DNA from: Alishewanella agri BL06
GTDB taxonomy: Bacteria; Pseudomonadota; Gammaproteobacteria; Enterobacterales; Alteromonadaceae
DNA length: 64,000 bases
Assembly (NCBI RefSeq): GCF_000272005.1
Contig: NZ_AKKU01000017.1
Location: 62,001-126,000, forward strand
Reading direction: 5' to 3'
Below, piece by piece: positions 17,379 through 26,800 of this stretch. The notes below the pieces were generated by a model. The model was not told the DNA's origin, searched no databases, and was given only the letters and a program-made list of their open reading frames with translations. Position 1 is the first letter of the stretch. Every line of letters starts with the position of its first letter. A program made the translations under genes and the position numbers.

Positions 17379-18446
17379 TCAGCGGCGGTTGACCTCAGCC
17401 GCCAGCTGTTGCCCCAAAGCCCGCGCTGTGGTCCATTTGCCACCACTGACCGTCAGAATGTTGCCCTGCCAGTGAAACTGATATTCGCGGCTGGCGCGAC
17501 TGGCATCCGCACTTCCCGACAATAACGGTCTGACGCCGGCAAAGCTGCCTAACAGCTGCGCTGGCGCAACGGCTGGCGTAAAGTAATGTGCGTAAACATC
17601 GAGTAAATAGTCGCGTTCAGCTGGTGAGCACTGTACAGGTTCATCCAGTTGCTGCCTGACTTCGGTCGTACCCAGCAGACACTGCTGTTGATAAGGTAAA
17701 GCAAAGACGATACGCCGCTCGCCCGGCACTTCCAGCATATGGCCATAGCGGCTAATCGCTGGCAGCAACAAATGACTACCCCGCACCAGATCCAGGGGCG
17801 GCGCGGACAGGCCGGATTGCTGTAACAGAGCACTGCTCCAGGGGCCAGCGACATTAATAATGCTGGCGAATTTCAATTTGCCAGTGGCGAGCTGTAGTTC
17901 ACCATCTGGCTGAATTTTTAATACCGGGCTGTGCTCTACAATATTGACGCCGGCCTTGCGGCACTGCTCTGCCATCCAGAGGCCAAGCTTTTGATCATCC
18001 ATCTGGCCATCAAAAAACAGATAGGCACCCAATAAACCGTCGGCTTTTAGCTGCGGTGAGCAGCGTAGCGTCTGCGCCGCCGTTAACCAGCGATGCCGGC
18101 CTATACGTTTTTTACCGGCAAAGCTATCGTAAAGCCAGAGTCCGATTTTCAGCTGCCAGCGCGCTCGTTGTGAATCAAGATATATTGGGTAAAGAATGGG
18201 TAAACGGCGGGTCAGCTGCGGCGCTTTTTTCAACCACCAGCGCCGCTCCTGTAACGCCTCGCGTACCAGCCGGAACTCACCTTGCTCCAGATAACGTAAG
18301 CCACCGTGTAACAATTTAGATGAGGCCGCACTGGTGGCTTGCATTAACTGGTCGCGTTCAAACAAAGTAACCTGATGACCAGCCAGGGCCAGCTGCCAGG
18401 CACTGCACAGGCCATTAATGCCACCCCCTACAACCGCAATTTGCAT
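17379..18446 (-). CDS. FAD-dependent oxidoreductase, GlpD-like
   Basis: 355 residues. FAD-binding motif VVGGGINGLCSAWQLALAGHQ at the N-terminus and TSAASSKLLHGGLRYLEQGEFRLVREAL, the signature of glycerol-3-phosphate dehydrogenases. Ends shortly after SGGKWTTAR, so the C-terminal domain of E. coli GlpD (about 500 aa) is missing. It may be a short family member oxidising glycerol-3-phosphate or another alpha-hydroxy acid at the membrane. No glpF/glpK neighbours. Convergent with argA, 17 bp apart. Confidence 0.75.
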   Translation of the reverse strand: MQIAVVGGGINGLCSAWQLALAGHQVTLFERDQLMQATSAASSKLLHGGLRYLEQGEFRLVREALQERRWWLKKAPQLTRRLPILYPIYLDSQRARWQLKIGLWLYDSFAGKKRIGRHRWLTAAQTLRCSPQLKADGLLGAYLFFDGQMDDQKLGLWMAEQCRKAGVNIVEHSPVLKIQPDGELQLATGKLKFASIINVAGPWSSALLQQSGLSAPPLDLVRGSHLLLPAISRYGHMLEVPGERRIVFALPYQQQCLLGTTEVRQQLDEPVQCSPAERDYLLDVYAHYFTPAVAPAQLLGSFAGVRPLLSGSADASRASREYQFHWQGNILTVSGGKWTTARALGQQLAAEVNRR

Positions 18447-18637
18447 CTTGTCTCCCAGAGCGCTTTTTGCCTGTTTTTTACACTAAAAGTTTACCACTCT
18501 CTCTCGCTACCAACTACACTATAACAGCTATAACTCTGTTGTGGGTCGCAACGCCGTGCACGCGACTTCGGGTTGATTTCAATAACCAACCGGCGACCGG
18601 CTAAGCTGCCGCCCGGTTACTAACCGGAGTCATACAA

Positions 18638-19942
18638 ATGAAGTATTCATTAATCCTAATCTTGCTACCGATGCTGTGGCTTACTGCCTGCAGTGATGCA
18701 CCACAGCTGGCAGCCGTCAAACAACAACTGCAAGCAGAAATACCCGAGCAATGGCAAGTCACCAGCTTTAACGTAGAGGCTGAGGAAGAAACCGGGACTA
18801 AAGTCAGCCCTGTTTGGCAATACCGCTTTAATGCGGAAATTGCCCCAAAAGAAGCAATGCACCACCGAATTGGTCGTTTACAGGAAGTGGATATTCTGGA
18901 GGTGACGCAGAAGAAAAATGAGAAGTTCAAACTGAACGGTTTGGCAAATTCTGCGCTTTATAACGGTGAATGGCAGGTTGGTATGGATCTGAATCTGGTG
19001 CAAGCCATCTCTTTCGGCATGCCTCTGAGTCGCTTTCCCGACAAACATGTGATAGCTGGCAGCAGTGATTATAAAAAGCTGCTGAAAACAGCCAAAGAAG
19101 CGCAACAAAAAATTGAGCAGCAGATTGCCACCGACGAGCAACAATTTCAGCAACTGCTGCTTGAGTACAACAAACTACAGCAGGAGCTGCAAACTAAAGC
19201 GCAACAATCCAGCGAGCAACTAAATACCCTGCAGCAACAAAGCTATCAGCAAAGGGACCAACTGGCACAACAGCTAAGTAGTCAGAACGTCGAGTTACGC
19301 AATCAGTTGCAACAGCAACGACAAGCTAAAGCGGCGGAATTCAGGCAAATACATGATAAGCAGGCTGCTGAAATTGAAAGTGCGTATCGCCTGCAGTCTG
19401 CCGAGTTTAAAGCGGCTCGCACCAAAGCTCAGGATCTTCGTACCGAACAACGTAACGCTGCCCGCAAAGCACATGCGGCTGAAACTCAGAGCGCCAGAAG
19501 TACTATGCAAAGAGCAGACTATACCCTCTTTAAAGCTCAAGCTGACGAAAAGCTGCGGGCTGAATATCAGCAGATCGACCAGACCCATAACACCAGGGTA
19601 CAGGAAATTGCCGCGGCTGAAAAAGTTGTCACCGATAAACGTCGCGCAGACCTTGCTGCGATCGCTACGACCTATCGCCAACAAGTGGATGCGCTATCAG
19701 CTGAGCAAAATGAACAGCTAACAGCTGCTCGCAGCGAAGCTTCGCAGCAACAACAACAGGCCGGCAGCGATCAGCAAAGCGAATTACAAAGCGCTCGCAA
19801 CAAACACCAAGCGTTGCTAGCCGATAATAATCGCCAGCTCAACGAATTACGCCAGCGTATCGACCAACTGCAACGACGGATCCATGAGCAGCGCAGTATC
19901 CTGGGTCGCGAGAGTCAACTACTCGCACAACTTGACCCCTAG
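18638..19942 (+). CDS. Lipoprotein with long coiled coil, function unknown
   Basis: 434 residues. Lipoprotein signal with lipobox LTAC (C18). A small N-terminal globular domain (about 20-150) is followed by 270 residues rich in Q, E, A, R and K in heptad-like order (about 155-425), a predicted long alpha-helical coiled coil. No enzyme motif. Length of the helix (270 x 0.15 nm, about 40 nm) would exceed the periplasm if straight, so it may fold back or oligomerise (inference). GGAG precedes ATG. Monocistronic, convergent with proB. Confidence 0.7.
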   Translation: MKYSLILILLPMLWLTACSDAPQLAAVKQQLQAEIPEQWQVTSFNVEAEEETGTKVSPVWQYRFNAEIAPKEAMHHRIGRLQEVDILEVTQKKNEKFKLNGLANSALYNGEWQVGMDLNLVQAISFGMPLSRFPDKHVIAGSSDYKKLLKTAKEAQQKIEQQIATDEQQFQQLLLEYNKLQQELQTKAQQSSEQLNTLQQQSYQQRDQLAQQLSSQNVELRNQLQQQRQAKAAEFRQIHDKQAAEIESAYRLQSAEFKAARTKAQDLRTEQRNAARKAHAAETQSARSTMQRADYTLFKAQADEKLRAEYQQIDQTHNTRVQEIAAAEKVVTDKRRADLAAIATTYRQQVDALSAEQNEQLTAARSEASQQQQQAGSDQQSELQSARNKHQALLADNNRQLNELRQRIDQLQRRIHEQRSILGRESQLLAQLDP

Positions 19943-19989
19943 AGCGCTATATAGTTTAAAAAATCGACACCAGCGGGACCAGTATAGGA

Positions 19990-21099
19990 CTAGTCCCGAA
20001 ACAGTACTAAATCATCGCGGTGAATAGCCACTTCACTGGGGCAATATCCCAGGATGTTGGCTATTTGCTGACTATGAACGCCACGAATTTTGTTCAGTTC
20101 AGGGCTACTATACTGGCTAATACCTTGAGCCAACGTCTGGCCAGTAGTGCTCTGTACCAGTACTGCATCACCCTTTTCAAAATCGCCATTAATAGCGGTA
20201 ATCCCAGACGGTAATAACGAAGCGCCGCGGCTCAGTAACGCCTGCCCGGCACCTTCATCAATGACCAGTTGACCGCGCGGCTTTAAACTGTGGCGTAACC
20301 AGTGTTTCTTAGCACTGACTCGCTCCTGTTGCTTGTGGAACAGCGTGCCACATTGGCGGTTGGCCAGTAATTCATCAAAGGTTGCCGCTTTCTGGCCATT
20401 GATAATCAGCGTATCAATACCGGCACGGGTAGCTTTATCGGCGGCCTGAATTTTCGTCTGCATACCGCCGGTACCAATAGCATGGTGGCTGCCACCGGCC
20501 ATCGCATAAATCTGCGGTGTAATTTGCGTAACCTGTGGCACCAGCGCAGCGTCAGGTACAGTACGCGGGTTGGCGGTGTAGAGACCATCGATATCCGAGC
20601 AGATTAATAAGGCATCAGCATCGGCCAGAATCGCCACCATCGCCGCCAGATTATCGTTATCACCGACCTTTAATTCAGCCGTGGCAACGGTATCGTTCTC
20701 ATTAACAATGGGTAACACCTGATTCGCCAGCAGGGTGCGCAGGGTATTGTCGATATTCAGATAACGACGGCGATCCTTTAAATCATCGTGAGTGAGCAGG
20801 ATTTGCGCACAGTCAAAATCAAATAATTGTGCCCAGCTCGCCATCATCCGGCTCTGCCCCACCGCCGCCATTGCCTGTTTCACATTAATTGGCAACGGCA
20901 ACTGCTTATAGCTAATGGCATTGCGACCTGCGGCGACACTGCCTGACGACACCAGCACCACCTCAGTACCGGCCGCCCGGCACTCGGCAATAAAGCGGGC
21001 GATAGATAACAAATACCGGGTAGAGCAGCCGGCTGCATTAGGCGCAATCAGCGCACTGCCTACTTTTAAAACGATTCGTTTCCAGCCACATACCGCCAT
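19990..21099 (-). CDS. proB: Glutamate 5-kinase
   Basis: First step of proline synthesis: phosphorylates glutamate. 369 residues, standard length. Amino-acid-kinase domain (about 1-255): IVLKVGSALI, VVLVSSGSVAAGR, VNENDTVA, GDNDNLAAMVA, GTGGMQTKIQAA. C-terminal PUA domain (about 275-365). proA is not adjacent, unlike in enterobacteria. A weak AGG site lies eight bases before ATG. Confidence 0.94.
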   Translation of the reverse strand: MAVCGWKRIVLKVGSALIAPNAAGCSTRYLLSIARFIAECRAAGTEVVLVSSGSVAAGRNAISYKQLPLPINVKQAMAAVGQSRMMASWAQLFDFDCAQILLTHDDLKDRRRYLNIDNTLRTLLANQVLPIVNENDTVATAELKVGDNDNLAAMVAILADADALLICSDIDGLYTANPRTVPDAALVPQVTQITPQIYAMAGGSHHAIGTGGMQTKIQAADKATRAGIDTLIINGQKAATFDELLANRQCGTLFHKQQERVSAKKHWLRHSLKPRGQLVIDEGAGQALLSRGASLLPSGITAINGDFEKGDAVLVQSTTGQTLAQGISQYSSPELNKIRGVHSQQIANILGYCPSEVAIHRDDLVLFRD

Positions 21100-21277
21100 C
21101 TTCGCTACCTGCTTACCAACATCTGCTTTGGGTTATTCTGCTGGTCCAAAGCTTAATCTTTGGCAGTCTATATGTCTAACGCTATTTCTATCAGCGAATC
21201 CGCAAATTCAGCAATCATTCATACCCTTAACCTAAACTGCTATATACTTAGCGCCAATTGCGTAATGGAGAAACAAG

Positions 21278-21916
21278 ATGAAAACAAAAGTTGCACTAGT
21301 AGCCGTGATGTCCGGCAGCCTGGTCCTGGCCGGTTGTGCCACTACCGATAACCAAAATACCACCCGCGGTGCGGCCATCGGTGCAGTGGCCGGTGCTATT
21401 GCCGGTAAAGCAACCGGCAACCATAAAAACAAAAGGATGGTGATCGGTGCCGCTGTCGGTGCTTTAGCCGGTGCGGCCGTTGGCAGCTATATGGATAACC
21501 AGGAAAAGGCGCTGCGCGAAGAGCTAAAAGGTTCGGGCGTAGGCGTACAACGTGACGGTGACCGTTTAGTGCTGGATATCCCGGCGCAACTGACTTTTGA
21601 TATTAACCGCTCGGACATTCGCCCCAGCCTGTATCCGGCGTTAAACGATATCGCCAAGGTCTTACGTGACTACCCGAAAACTATGGTGGTGGTCGCCGGT
21701 CATACTGATGATACCGGTCCGTATCAGTTTAATATGAACCTGTCGCGCGCCCGTGCCGAATCCGTGCAAAGTTATCTGGTCGCGCAAGGTGTGCAACCGA
21801 TCCGTATTGAAACCATCGGTTATGGCCCGGATCGCCCTGCGTTCCCGAACAATTCAGAAGCCAACCGCGCGAAAAACCGTCGGGTAGAAGTGCATATCGA
21901 GCCGATCGTCGAGTAA
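21278..21916 (+). CDS. OmpA-family lipoprotein with glycine zipper (YiaD-like)
   Basis: 212 residues. Lipobox VLAGC (C20), a glycine-zipper membrane segment (about 30-70: GAAIGAVAGAIAG and VIGAAVGALAGAAVG), then an OmpA C-terminal peptidoglycan-binding domain (about 100-210; TFDINRSDIRP, VVVAGHTDDTGP, NLSRARAESVQSYL, NRAKNRRVEVHI). Tethers the outer membrane to peptidoglycan. Same domain order as E. coli YiaD. Monocistronic, ending at a strong terminator. Confidence 0.9.
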   Translation: MKTKVALVAVMSGSLVLAGCATTDNQNTTRGAAIGAVAGAIAGKATGNHKNKRMVIGAAVGALAGAAVGSYMDNQEKALREELKGSGVGVQRDGDRLVLDIPAQLTFDINRSDIRPSLYPALNDIAKVLRDYPKTMVVVAGHTDDTGPYQFNMNLSRARAESVQSYLVAQGVQPIRIETIGYGPDRPAFPNNSEANRAKNRRVEVHIEPIVE

Positions 21917-21928
21917 TTTCTTGTACTT

Positions 21929-21965
21929 AAAACACAACGCCCGGCTAAGCCGGGCGTTGTGTTTT
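21929..21965. terminator. Bidirectional terminator, YiaD-like gene / speE
   Basis: Perfect 17-bp inverted repeat aaaacacaacgcccggc (21929-21945) / gccgggcgttgtgtttt (21949-21965), three-base loop, T runs on both strands. Serves the two convergent genes. Confidence 0.9.
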
Positions 21966-21988
21966 ACAGCTGTCTATTTCACAGCTGC

Positions 21989-22849
21989 CTATTCAGCAAA
22001 GGCTTTTTTTACAAAATTTGGCAGGGCACCGGCCGCCTGATGCACCTCAACATTGTAGTACTCGGTACTAAAGGGTGCAGCCGCCGCATCGGCTTCGCGG
22101 AAACCGTTAAATTCACCGCTTTTCTTCGCCAGCGTACAGGTCCACCAACCTGATGGATACACCATTTGCGGGAAATTCAGTGTTTGCAGGCTGGCAAAGC
22201 CGGCATCGCTCATTGCCTGACGCATCGCTTTTAACAGCGGCATATGGATCAGCGGTGATTCACTCTGCTGCACCAGAATACCGTCGTTGGCTAAGGCTGC
22301 CACACAGCTGGCATAAAAGGCGCGGTTAAACAGGCCTTCGCCCGGGCCTATCGGATCCGTTGAATCGACAATAATCACATCGATAGAACCCGGCGCAGCT
22401 TCGCGCATAAATTTAATACCATCTTCAAACTTCAGCGTTGCGCGCGAGTCATTGTTTGATGCGCACAGTTCCGGGAAGTACTTTTCTGCCATCCGGGTCA
22501 CTTGCTCGTCGATATCGATTTGCGTTACGCGCTCTACGCCAGGATGCTTTAACACCTCGCGCAGGGTACCGCAATCACCGCCGCCGATAATCACCACATT
22601 CTTCGGGTTCGGATGGGTAAACAGCACAGGATGACTGAGCATTTCGTGATACAGGAAGTTATCCCGGCTGCTAAGCATAATCACATCATCAATCACCATT
22701 AAATTGCCGAAATGAGTGGTTTCATACATGGTAATTTTCTGAAAGGGTGACTGAACTTCATCCAGTTTTCTGGTAATGGCCAGGCCAAACACACTACCGC
22801 TGTCGGCAAACACCTCGGTTAGCCACTTTTTGTCATCAAATACTGACAT
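21989..22849 (-). CDS. speE: Spermidine synthase (polyamine aminopropyltransferase)
   Basis: Transfers aminopropyl from decarboxylated SAM to putrescine. 286 residues from the ATG at 22849, chosen because AGGGGGT lies just upstream and MSVFDDKKWLTEVF fits SpeE; an in-frame ATG 27 codons earlier has no such support. Motifs: YHEMLSHPVLFTHP, VIIGGGDCGTLREV (dcSAM loop), IDVIIVDSTDPIGPGEGL (catalytic Asp). Divergent from speA with a 133-bp gap, suggesting joint control. speD is not in the window. Confidence 0.92.
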   Translation of the reverse strand: MSVFDDKKWLTEVFADSGSVFGLAITRKLDEVQSPFQKITMYETTHFGNLMVIDDVIMLSSRDNFLYHEMLSHPVLFTHPNPKNVVIIGGGDCGTLREVLKHPGVERVTQIDIDEQVTRMAEKYFPELCASNNDSRATLKFEDGIKFMREAAPGSIDVIIVDSTDPIGPGEGLFNRAFYASCVAALANDGILVQQSESPLIHMPLLKAMRQAMSDAGFASLQTLNFPQMVYPSGWWTCTLAKKSGEFNGFREADAAAAPFSTEYYNVEVHQAAGALPNFVKKAFAE

Positions 22850-22982
22850 TTTTACCCCCTGCAACGTATAAGGCGCGTATTTTGCCTGCGACAACGCTGA
22901 CATACAAATTTTTCGGCTTTTTTGCTGCACCTTGCGGCTAATGGCTTTAAACTATAGCAGTTAATTTTTTTGAGGAAAGATA

Positions 22983-24869
22983 ATGGCAGACTGGGGTTTT
23001 GAGAAGGCGCGTTCTATTTACAACGTAGCCGTGTGGAGTGAAGGCTATTTTGATGTGAACAAGGCTGGTGATCTGATTGCCTATCCGGATCAGGATCACA
23101 GTAAGCCAGGTATTAGCTTTCCGGAGCTGACGCAACGCTTTAAGGAAGAGGGCCTGACGCTGCCGGTATTGGTGCGGTTTACCGATATTCTGCAACACCG
23201 GGTCGACACCTTAATTAAGTCTTTCCAACGCGCCAAAGCTGAAAAAGAGTATCAGGGTAACTATACCGCGGTTTATCCGATCAAGGTAAACCAGCAATTC
23301 TCAGTAGTTAAACGCCTGATTAGCCATGATAGCGGCAAAGTTGGCCTGGAAGCCGGCAGTAAGCCGGAGCTGATGGCAATCCTTGGCGTAACCGAGCAGC
23401 CACTGCAAATCGTCTGTAACGGCTATAAAGATAGCGAATTCCTGCGGCTGGCAACCATTGGTCAGATGATGGGCCATACGGTCTATGTGGTTGTTGAAAA
23501 GCTGTCAGAGCTGAAAACCTTGCTACGCGAAATCGATAATCTGGGTGCCGCACCACGTATTGGTATTCGTATCCGCTTAAACTCGGTCGGTAAAGGCAAA
23601 TGGCAAAATACCGGTGGCGAGAAAGGCAAATTTGGCCTCACCGCCACCCAGGTGCTGCAAGCCATCGACATCCTGCGCGCTGCTGATAAGCTGGATTTAC
23701 TGCAGCTGGTGCACTTTCATATCGGCTCGCAAATTGCCAATATTCGCGATATTCACAATGCGATCCGTGAATGTGCCCGTCACTACGCTGAACTGCGTAC
23801 CCTCGGCGTGCCTATTACCACGGTAGACGTCGGCGGTGGTTTAGGTGTCGATTACGAAGGTTCGAAATCGCGCTCTGCCTGTTCGATGAACTACACCATG
23901 TACGAATATGCCCGTAACGTGGTTAATGGTTTAAAAGAAGTCTGCGACGAGTACGACTTACCACATCCGAATATTATTACCGAGTCTGGCCGGGCGATGA
24001 CCGCACACCATGCGGTGCTGGTAACCGATGCCATCGATATCGAACGGGCGCCTGGTTTAGTGAATCTGCCGGAGCCAAGCGAAGAGGCCCCGACGGTCAT
24101 TTTAGGGATGTGGGACGCCTACAAGAATGTTACGCCACGCAGTGCCGTCGAGTCCTACCATGATGCTGTCCACTACTTTACCGATGCCCATGCCCAGTAT
24201 GTGCATGGCCTGCTGACTTTACAGGACTGGTCACTGTTAGAGCAGCTGTACTTCGCCACCATTAATAAGGTTCGGGCGAATCTGGATCTGAATGCCCGCT
24301 CACACCGCGCGATTCACGATGAGTTAAATGAAAAACTGGCCGATAAGCTGTTCGTTAACTTCTCGCTGTTCCAGTCCATGCCGGATGCCTGGGGTATTGA
24401 TCAGCTGTTCCCGGTGATGCCACTGGAGCGGATGACGGAGCCACTGAATCACCGCGCCATTATTCAGGACATTACCTGTGACTCAGACGGTATGCTGAAA
24501 AGCTATGCTGATGGCAATGGTATCGAATCCAGCCTGCCGCTGCCGGAATACAAAGACGATCAGCAATATCTGCTCGGTATGTTTATGGTCGGCGCCTATC
24601 AGGAAATTCTGGGTGATCTGCACAACCTGTTTGGTGATACCGATTCAGTGCATGTCGAACTGACCGAAGATGGCAGTTACAAGCTGACCAATATTATCAA
24701 GGGTGATACGGTAGCCGATGTGCTGCGCTACGTGCAGTTTGATGCCAAAAAGCTGATTGCCTCTTACACCAAGCAACTGGCTAAACTGGACATGCAGGAC
24801 GAACGTAAAGATGAGCTGCTGGATGAACTGAAAGCCGGCGTTTATGGTTACACCTACTTCGAAGATTAA
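22983..24869 (+). CDS. speA: Biosynthetic arginine decarboxylase
   Basis: Arginine to agmatine, PLP-dependent (fold III). 628 residues, close to E. coli SpeA (658). PLP lysine K101 in AVYPIKVNQQ; HFHIGSQI and VDVGGGLGVDYEGS contact PLP; ESGRAMTAHHAVLVTD later. No signal peptide, so probably cytoplasmic. SD GAGGA before ATG. With speE it covers two of the steps from arginine to spermidine; the agmatine-to-putrescine enzyme is elsewhere. Confidence 0.95.
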   Translation: MADWGFEKARSIYNVAVWSEGYFDVNKAGDLIAYPDQDHSKPGISFPELTQRFKEEGLTLPVLVRFTDILQHRVDTLIKSFQRAKAEKEYQGNYTAVYPIKVNQQFSVVKRLISHDSGKVGLEAGSKPELMAILGVTEQPLQIVCNGYKDSEFLRLATIGQMMGHTVYVVVEKLSELKTLLREIDNLGAAPRIGIRIRLNSVGKGKWQNTGGEKGKFGLTATQVLQAIDILRAADKLDLLQLVHFHIGSQIANIRDIHNAIRECARHYAELRTLGVPITTVDVGGGLGVDYEGSKSRSACSMNYTMYEYARNVVNGLKEVCDEYDLPHPNIITESGRAMTAHHAVLVTDAIDIERAPGLVNLPEPSEEAPTVILGMWDAYKNVTPRSAVESYHDAVHYFTDAHAQYVHGLLTLQDWSLLEQLYFATINKVRANLDLNARSHRAIHDELNEKLADKLFVNFSLFQSMPDAWGIDQLFPVMPLERMTEPLNHRAIIQDITCDSDGMLKSYADGNGIESSLPLPEYKDDQQYLLGMFMVGAYQEILGDLHNLFGDTDSVHVELTEDGSYKLTNIIKGDTVADVLRYVQFDAKKLIASYTKQLAKLDMQDERKDELLDELKAGVYGYTYFED

Positions 24870-24888
24870 GCTAGAATAGGCACTGATC

Positions 24889-24937
24889 GGAGGTGTAACC
24901 ACTTACACCTCCCCATTTAGCCGGTGGTTTCGCCACC
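24889..24937 (+). repeat. Two hairpins downstream of speA
   Basis: Hairpin 1: ggaggtgtaa (24889-24898) / ttacacctcc (24903-24912), perfect 10 bp, loop ccac. Hairpin 2: ggtgg (24923-24927) / ccacc (24933-24937). No clear T tract, so termination is uncertain; they may stabilise the speA 3' end. The acyltransferase ATG is 22 bp further on. Confidence 0.5.
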
Positions 24938-24958
24938 TGAAAATGAGATAAGTGCCTT

Positions 24959-25852
24959 ATGTTAAATTGGTTACCGCACCCGATAAAGGGGTCACTTTCC
25001 TTTCTGCTGTATATCGTTAATACCTTGTTTTGGTTTGTACCCCTCATGTTGTTGGCGATTCTGAAGTTACTGCCAGTTAAGCGCTGGCAAGCCTGGATGA
25101 CCTATTTGCTGGATGCGATAGCAGTGGCCTGGATTAGCGTTAATAACCTGACGACCCGTATTTTCACTTCGATTAAGTGGCAGGTCGAAGGGCTGGACAA
25201 ACTGTCGCGTAAAGACTGGTATCTGATTATCGCCAACCATCAGTCCTGGGCCGATATTTTAATTCTGCAGAATATTTTTAACCGTAAGATCCCCTTTATT
25301 AAATTCTTTCTGAAAAAAGAGCTGCTGTACGTGCCCTTTATGGGACTTTGCTGGTGGGCGCTGGATTTCCCCTTTATGAAGCGCTACAGCAAAAAACTGC
25401 TGCAAAAGCGCCCTGAGCTGCAAGGCAAAGATATCGAGACCACCCGTAAAGCCTGTGCTAAATTCCGCTTTAAGCCGGTATCAATAATGAATTTTGTCGA
25501 GGGCACCCGCTTTACCCAAGATAAGCATGATCGCCAACAGTCGCCGTTCCGGCATCTGTTAAAACCCAAGGCTGGCGGCACCGCCTTTGTGCTGGGTGCC
25601 ATGGGCGAACAATTACATAAATTGCTGGATGTGACCATTCACTATCCCGGCGGCATTCCCACCTTTTGGGATTATATTTCCGGCAAGGTTCATGCTATAA
25701 CTGTCAATATTAAGGTACTGCCTATTGCGAAAGAGTTAATAGGTGACTACCACGATCAGGCGTATCGTGAGCGCTTTCAGCAGTGGCTTAACCAGTTATG
25801 GTTGGAGAAAGACCAGCAACTGGCCAGGCTAGAGACAGGCGCAGGCAAATAA
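24959..25852 (+). CDS. 1-acylglycerol-3-phosphate acyltransferase family (PlsC-like) 1
   Basis: 297 residues, LPLAT fold, inner-membrane. N-terminal hydrophobic segments (about 13-40). HX4D active-site box H94/D99 in IIANHQSWADI; second motif NFVEGTRFTQ. Similar to E. coli YihG-type acyltransferases, which remodel phospholipids. Followed after 15 bp by a paralogue (same HX4D, KRYSKKLL/KRYSAATL, KGKDIETTRKAC/KGKDIETTRNSC). No obvious Shine-Dalgarno before ATG. Confidence 0.85.
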   Translation: MLNWLPHPIKGSLSFLLYIVNTLFWFVPLMLLAILKLLPVKRWQAWMTYLLDAIAVAWISVNNLTTRIFTSIKWQVEGLDKLSRKDWYLIIANHQSWADILILQNIFNRKIPFIKFFLKKELLYVPFMGLCWWALDFPFMKRYSKKLLQKRPELQGKDIETTRKACAKFRFKPVSIMNFVEGTRFTQDKHDRQQSPFRHLLKPKAGGTAFVLGAMGEQLHKLLDVTIHYPGGIPTFWDYISGKVHAITVNIKVLPIAKELIGDYHDQAYRERFQQWLNQLWLEKDQQLARLETGAGK

Positions 25853-25867
25853 AGGAGTGTGTCAGCG

Positions 25868-26800
25868 ATGCTAAGCTTTTTACCCGGATTTTTACTGTTA
25901 CCGATCAGCTTTAGTTTGTTTGCTTTGAATCTGGCATTCTGGGGCATAGTGGTCACCCCGCTTGGCATCCTGAAACTACTGTTACCCTTTAAAGCTGCGC
26001 ACCGGCTGATTGCCGCCCTGGGCCGGCGCTGCTACCGGGGCTGGACGGCGGTGAACACCTTTTTAATTAACCTGTTTAATAATGTCGACTGGCAAATCAG
26101 TGGTCAGCAGCAGTTGGATAAAAACAGCTGGTATTTGCTGATCGCCAACCATAAGAGCTGGGTTGATATTCCGGTGGTCAGTACCTTTGCTTATCACCTG
26201 ATCCCGGAGCCAAAATTCTTTTTAAAAGATGAGTTAAAGTGGGTACCTTTCCTTGGCACCGGCTGCTGGGCGCTGGATATGCCCTATATGAAACGCTATA
26301 GCGCCGCGACTTTGGCCAAACATCCTGAACTTAAAGGCAAGGATATCGAAACCACCCGTAACAGCTGCGCTAAGTTTGTGCATACGCCAACCACCATCAT
26401 CAACTTTGTGGAAGGCAGCCGTTGTACACCGGAAAAACAGCGCGCTAAAAACAGCCCTTTTACCCATTTGCTGCCACCTAAAGCCGGCGGTATTGCCTTT
26501 ACGCTGGCCAGTATGGGCGAGCAGTTTAATGCCATCCTGGACGTCACGCTGATTTACCCGGATAACACCCAGCATATTGCGCTGGATATGCTAATGGGAC
26601 GGTTAAAACGGGTGGTGATTCAGGCCGAGATCCTGCCGGTCGATGCCGCAGTCATTGGTGATTATTTTAATGATCCGGCATTTCGCGATAACTTCCAGCA
26701 GTGGCTGAATCAGCGCTGGCAGCGTAAAGATCAGCAAATTGAGTGCTATCTGAAGCAGAGCCAACGCAGCTTACAGGCTACACCGGTCAGCCAAAGCTGA
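25868..26800 (+). CDS. 1-acylglycerol-3-phosphate acyltransferase family (PlsC-like) 2
   Basis: 310 residues from the ATG at 25868, preferred because AGGAG ends ten bases upstream; GTG at 25859 sits too close to that site. HX4D: H95/D100 in LIANHKSWVDI; NFVEGSRCTPEK. Paralogue of the preceding gene by tandem duplication, with hydrophobic N-terminus. Its last 30 bp overlap the end of the convergent methyltransferase gene. Confidence 0.85.
   Translation: MLSFLPGFLLLPISFSLFALNLAFWGIVVTPLGILKLLLPFKAAHRLIAALGRRCYRGWTAVNTFLINLFNNVDWQISGQQQLDKNSWYLLIANHKSWVDIPVVSTFAYHLIPEPKFFLKDELKWVPFLGTGCWALDMPYMKRYSAATLAKHPELKGKDIETTRNSCAKFVHTPTTIINFVEGSRCTPEKQRAKNSPFTHLLPPKAGGIAFTLASMGEQFNAILDVTLIYPDNTQHIALDMLMGRLKRVVIQAEILPVDAAVIGDYFNDPAFRDNFQQWLNQRWQRKDQQIECYLKQSQRSLQATPVSQS

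Noticed and set aside
18540-18610. Imperfect GC-rich inverted repeats before the coiled-coil lipoprotein
   Set aside because: Several weak, mutually exclusive pairings without T tract or recognised motif.
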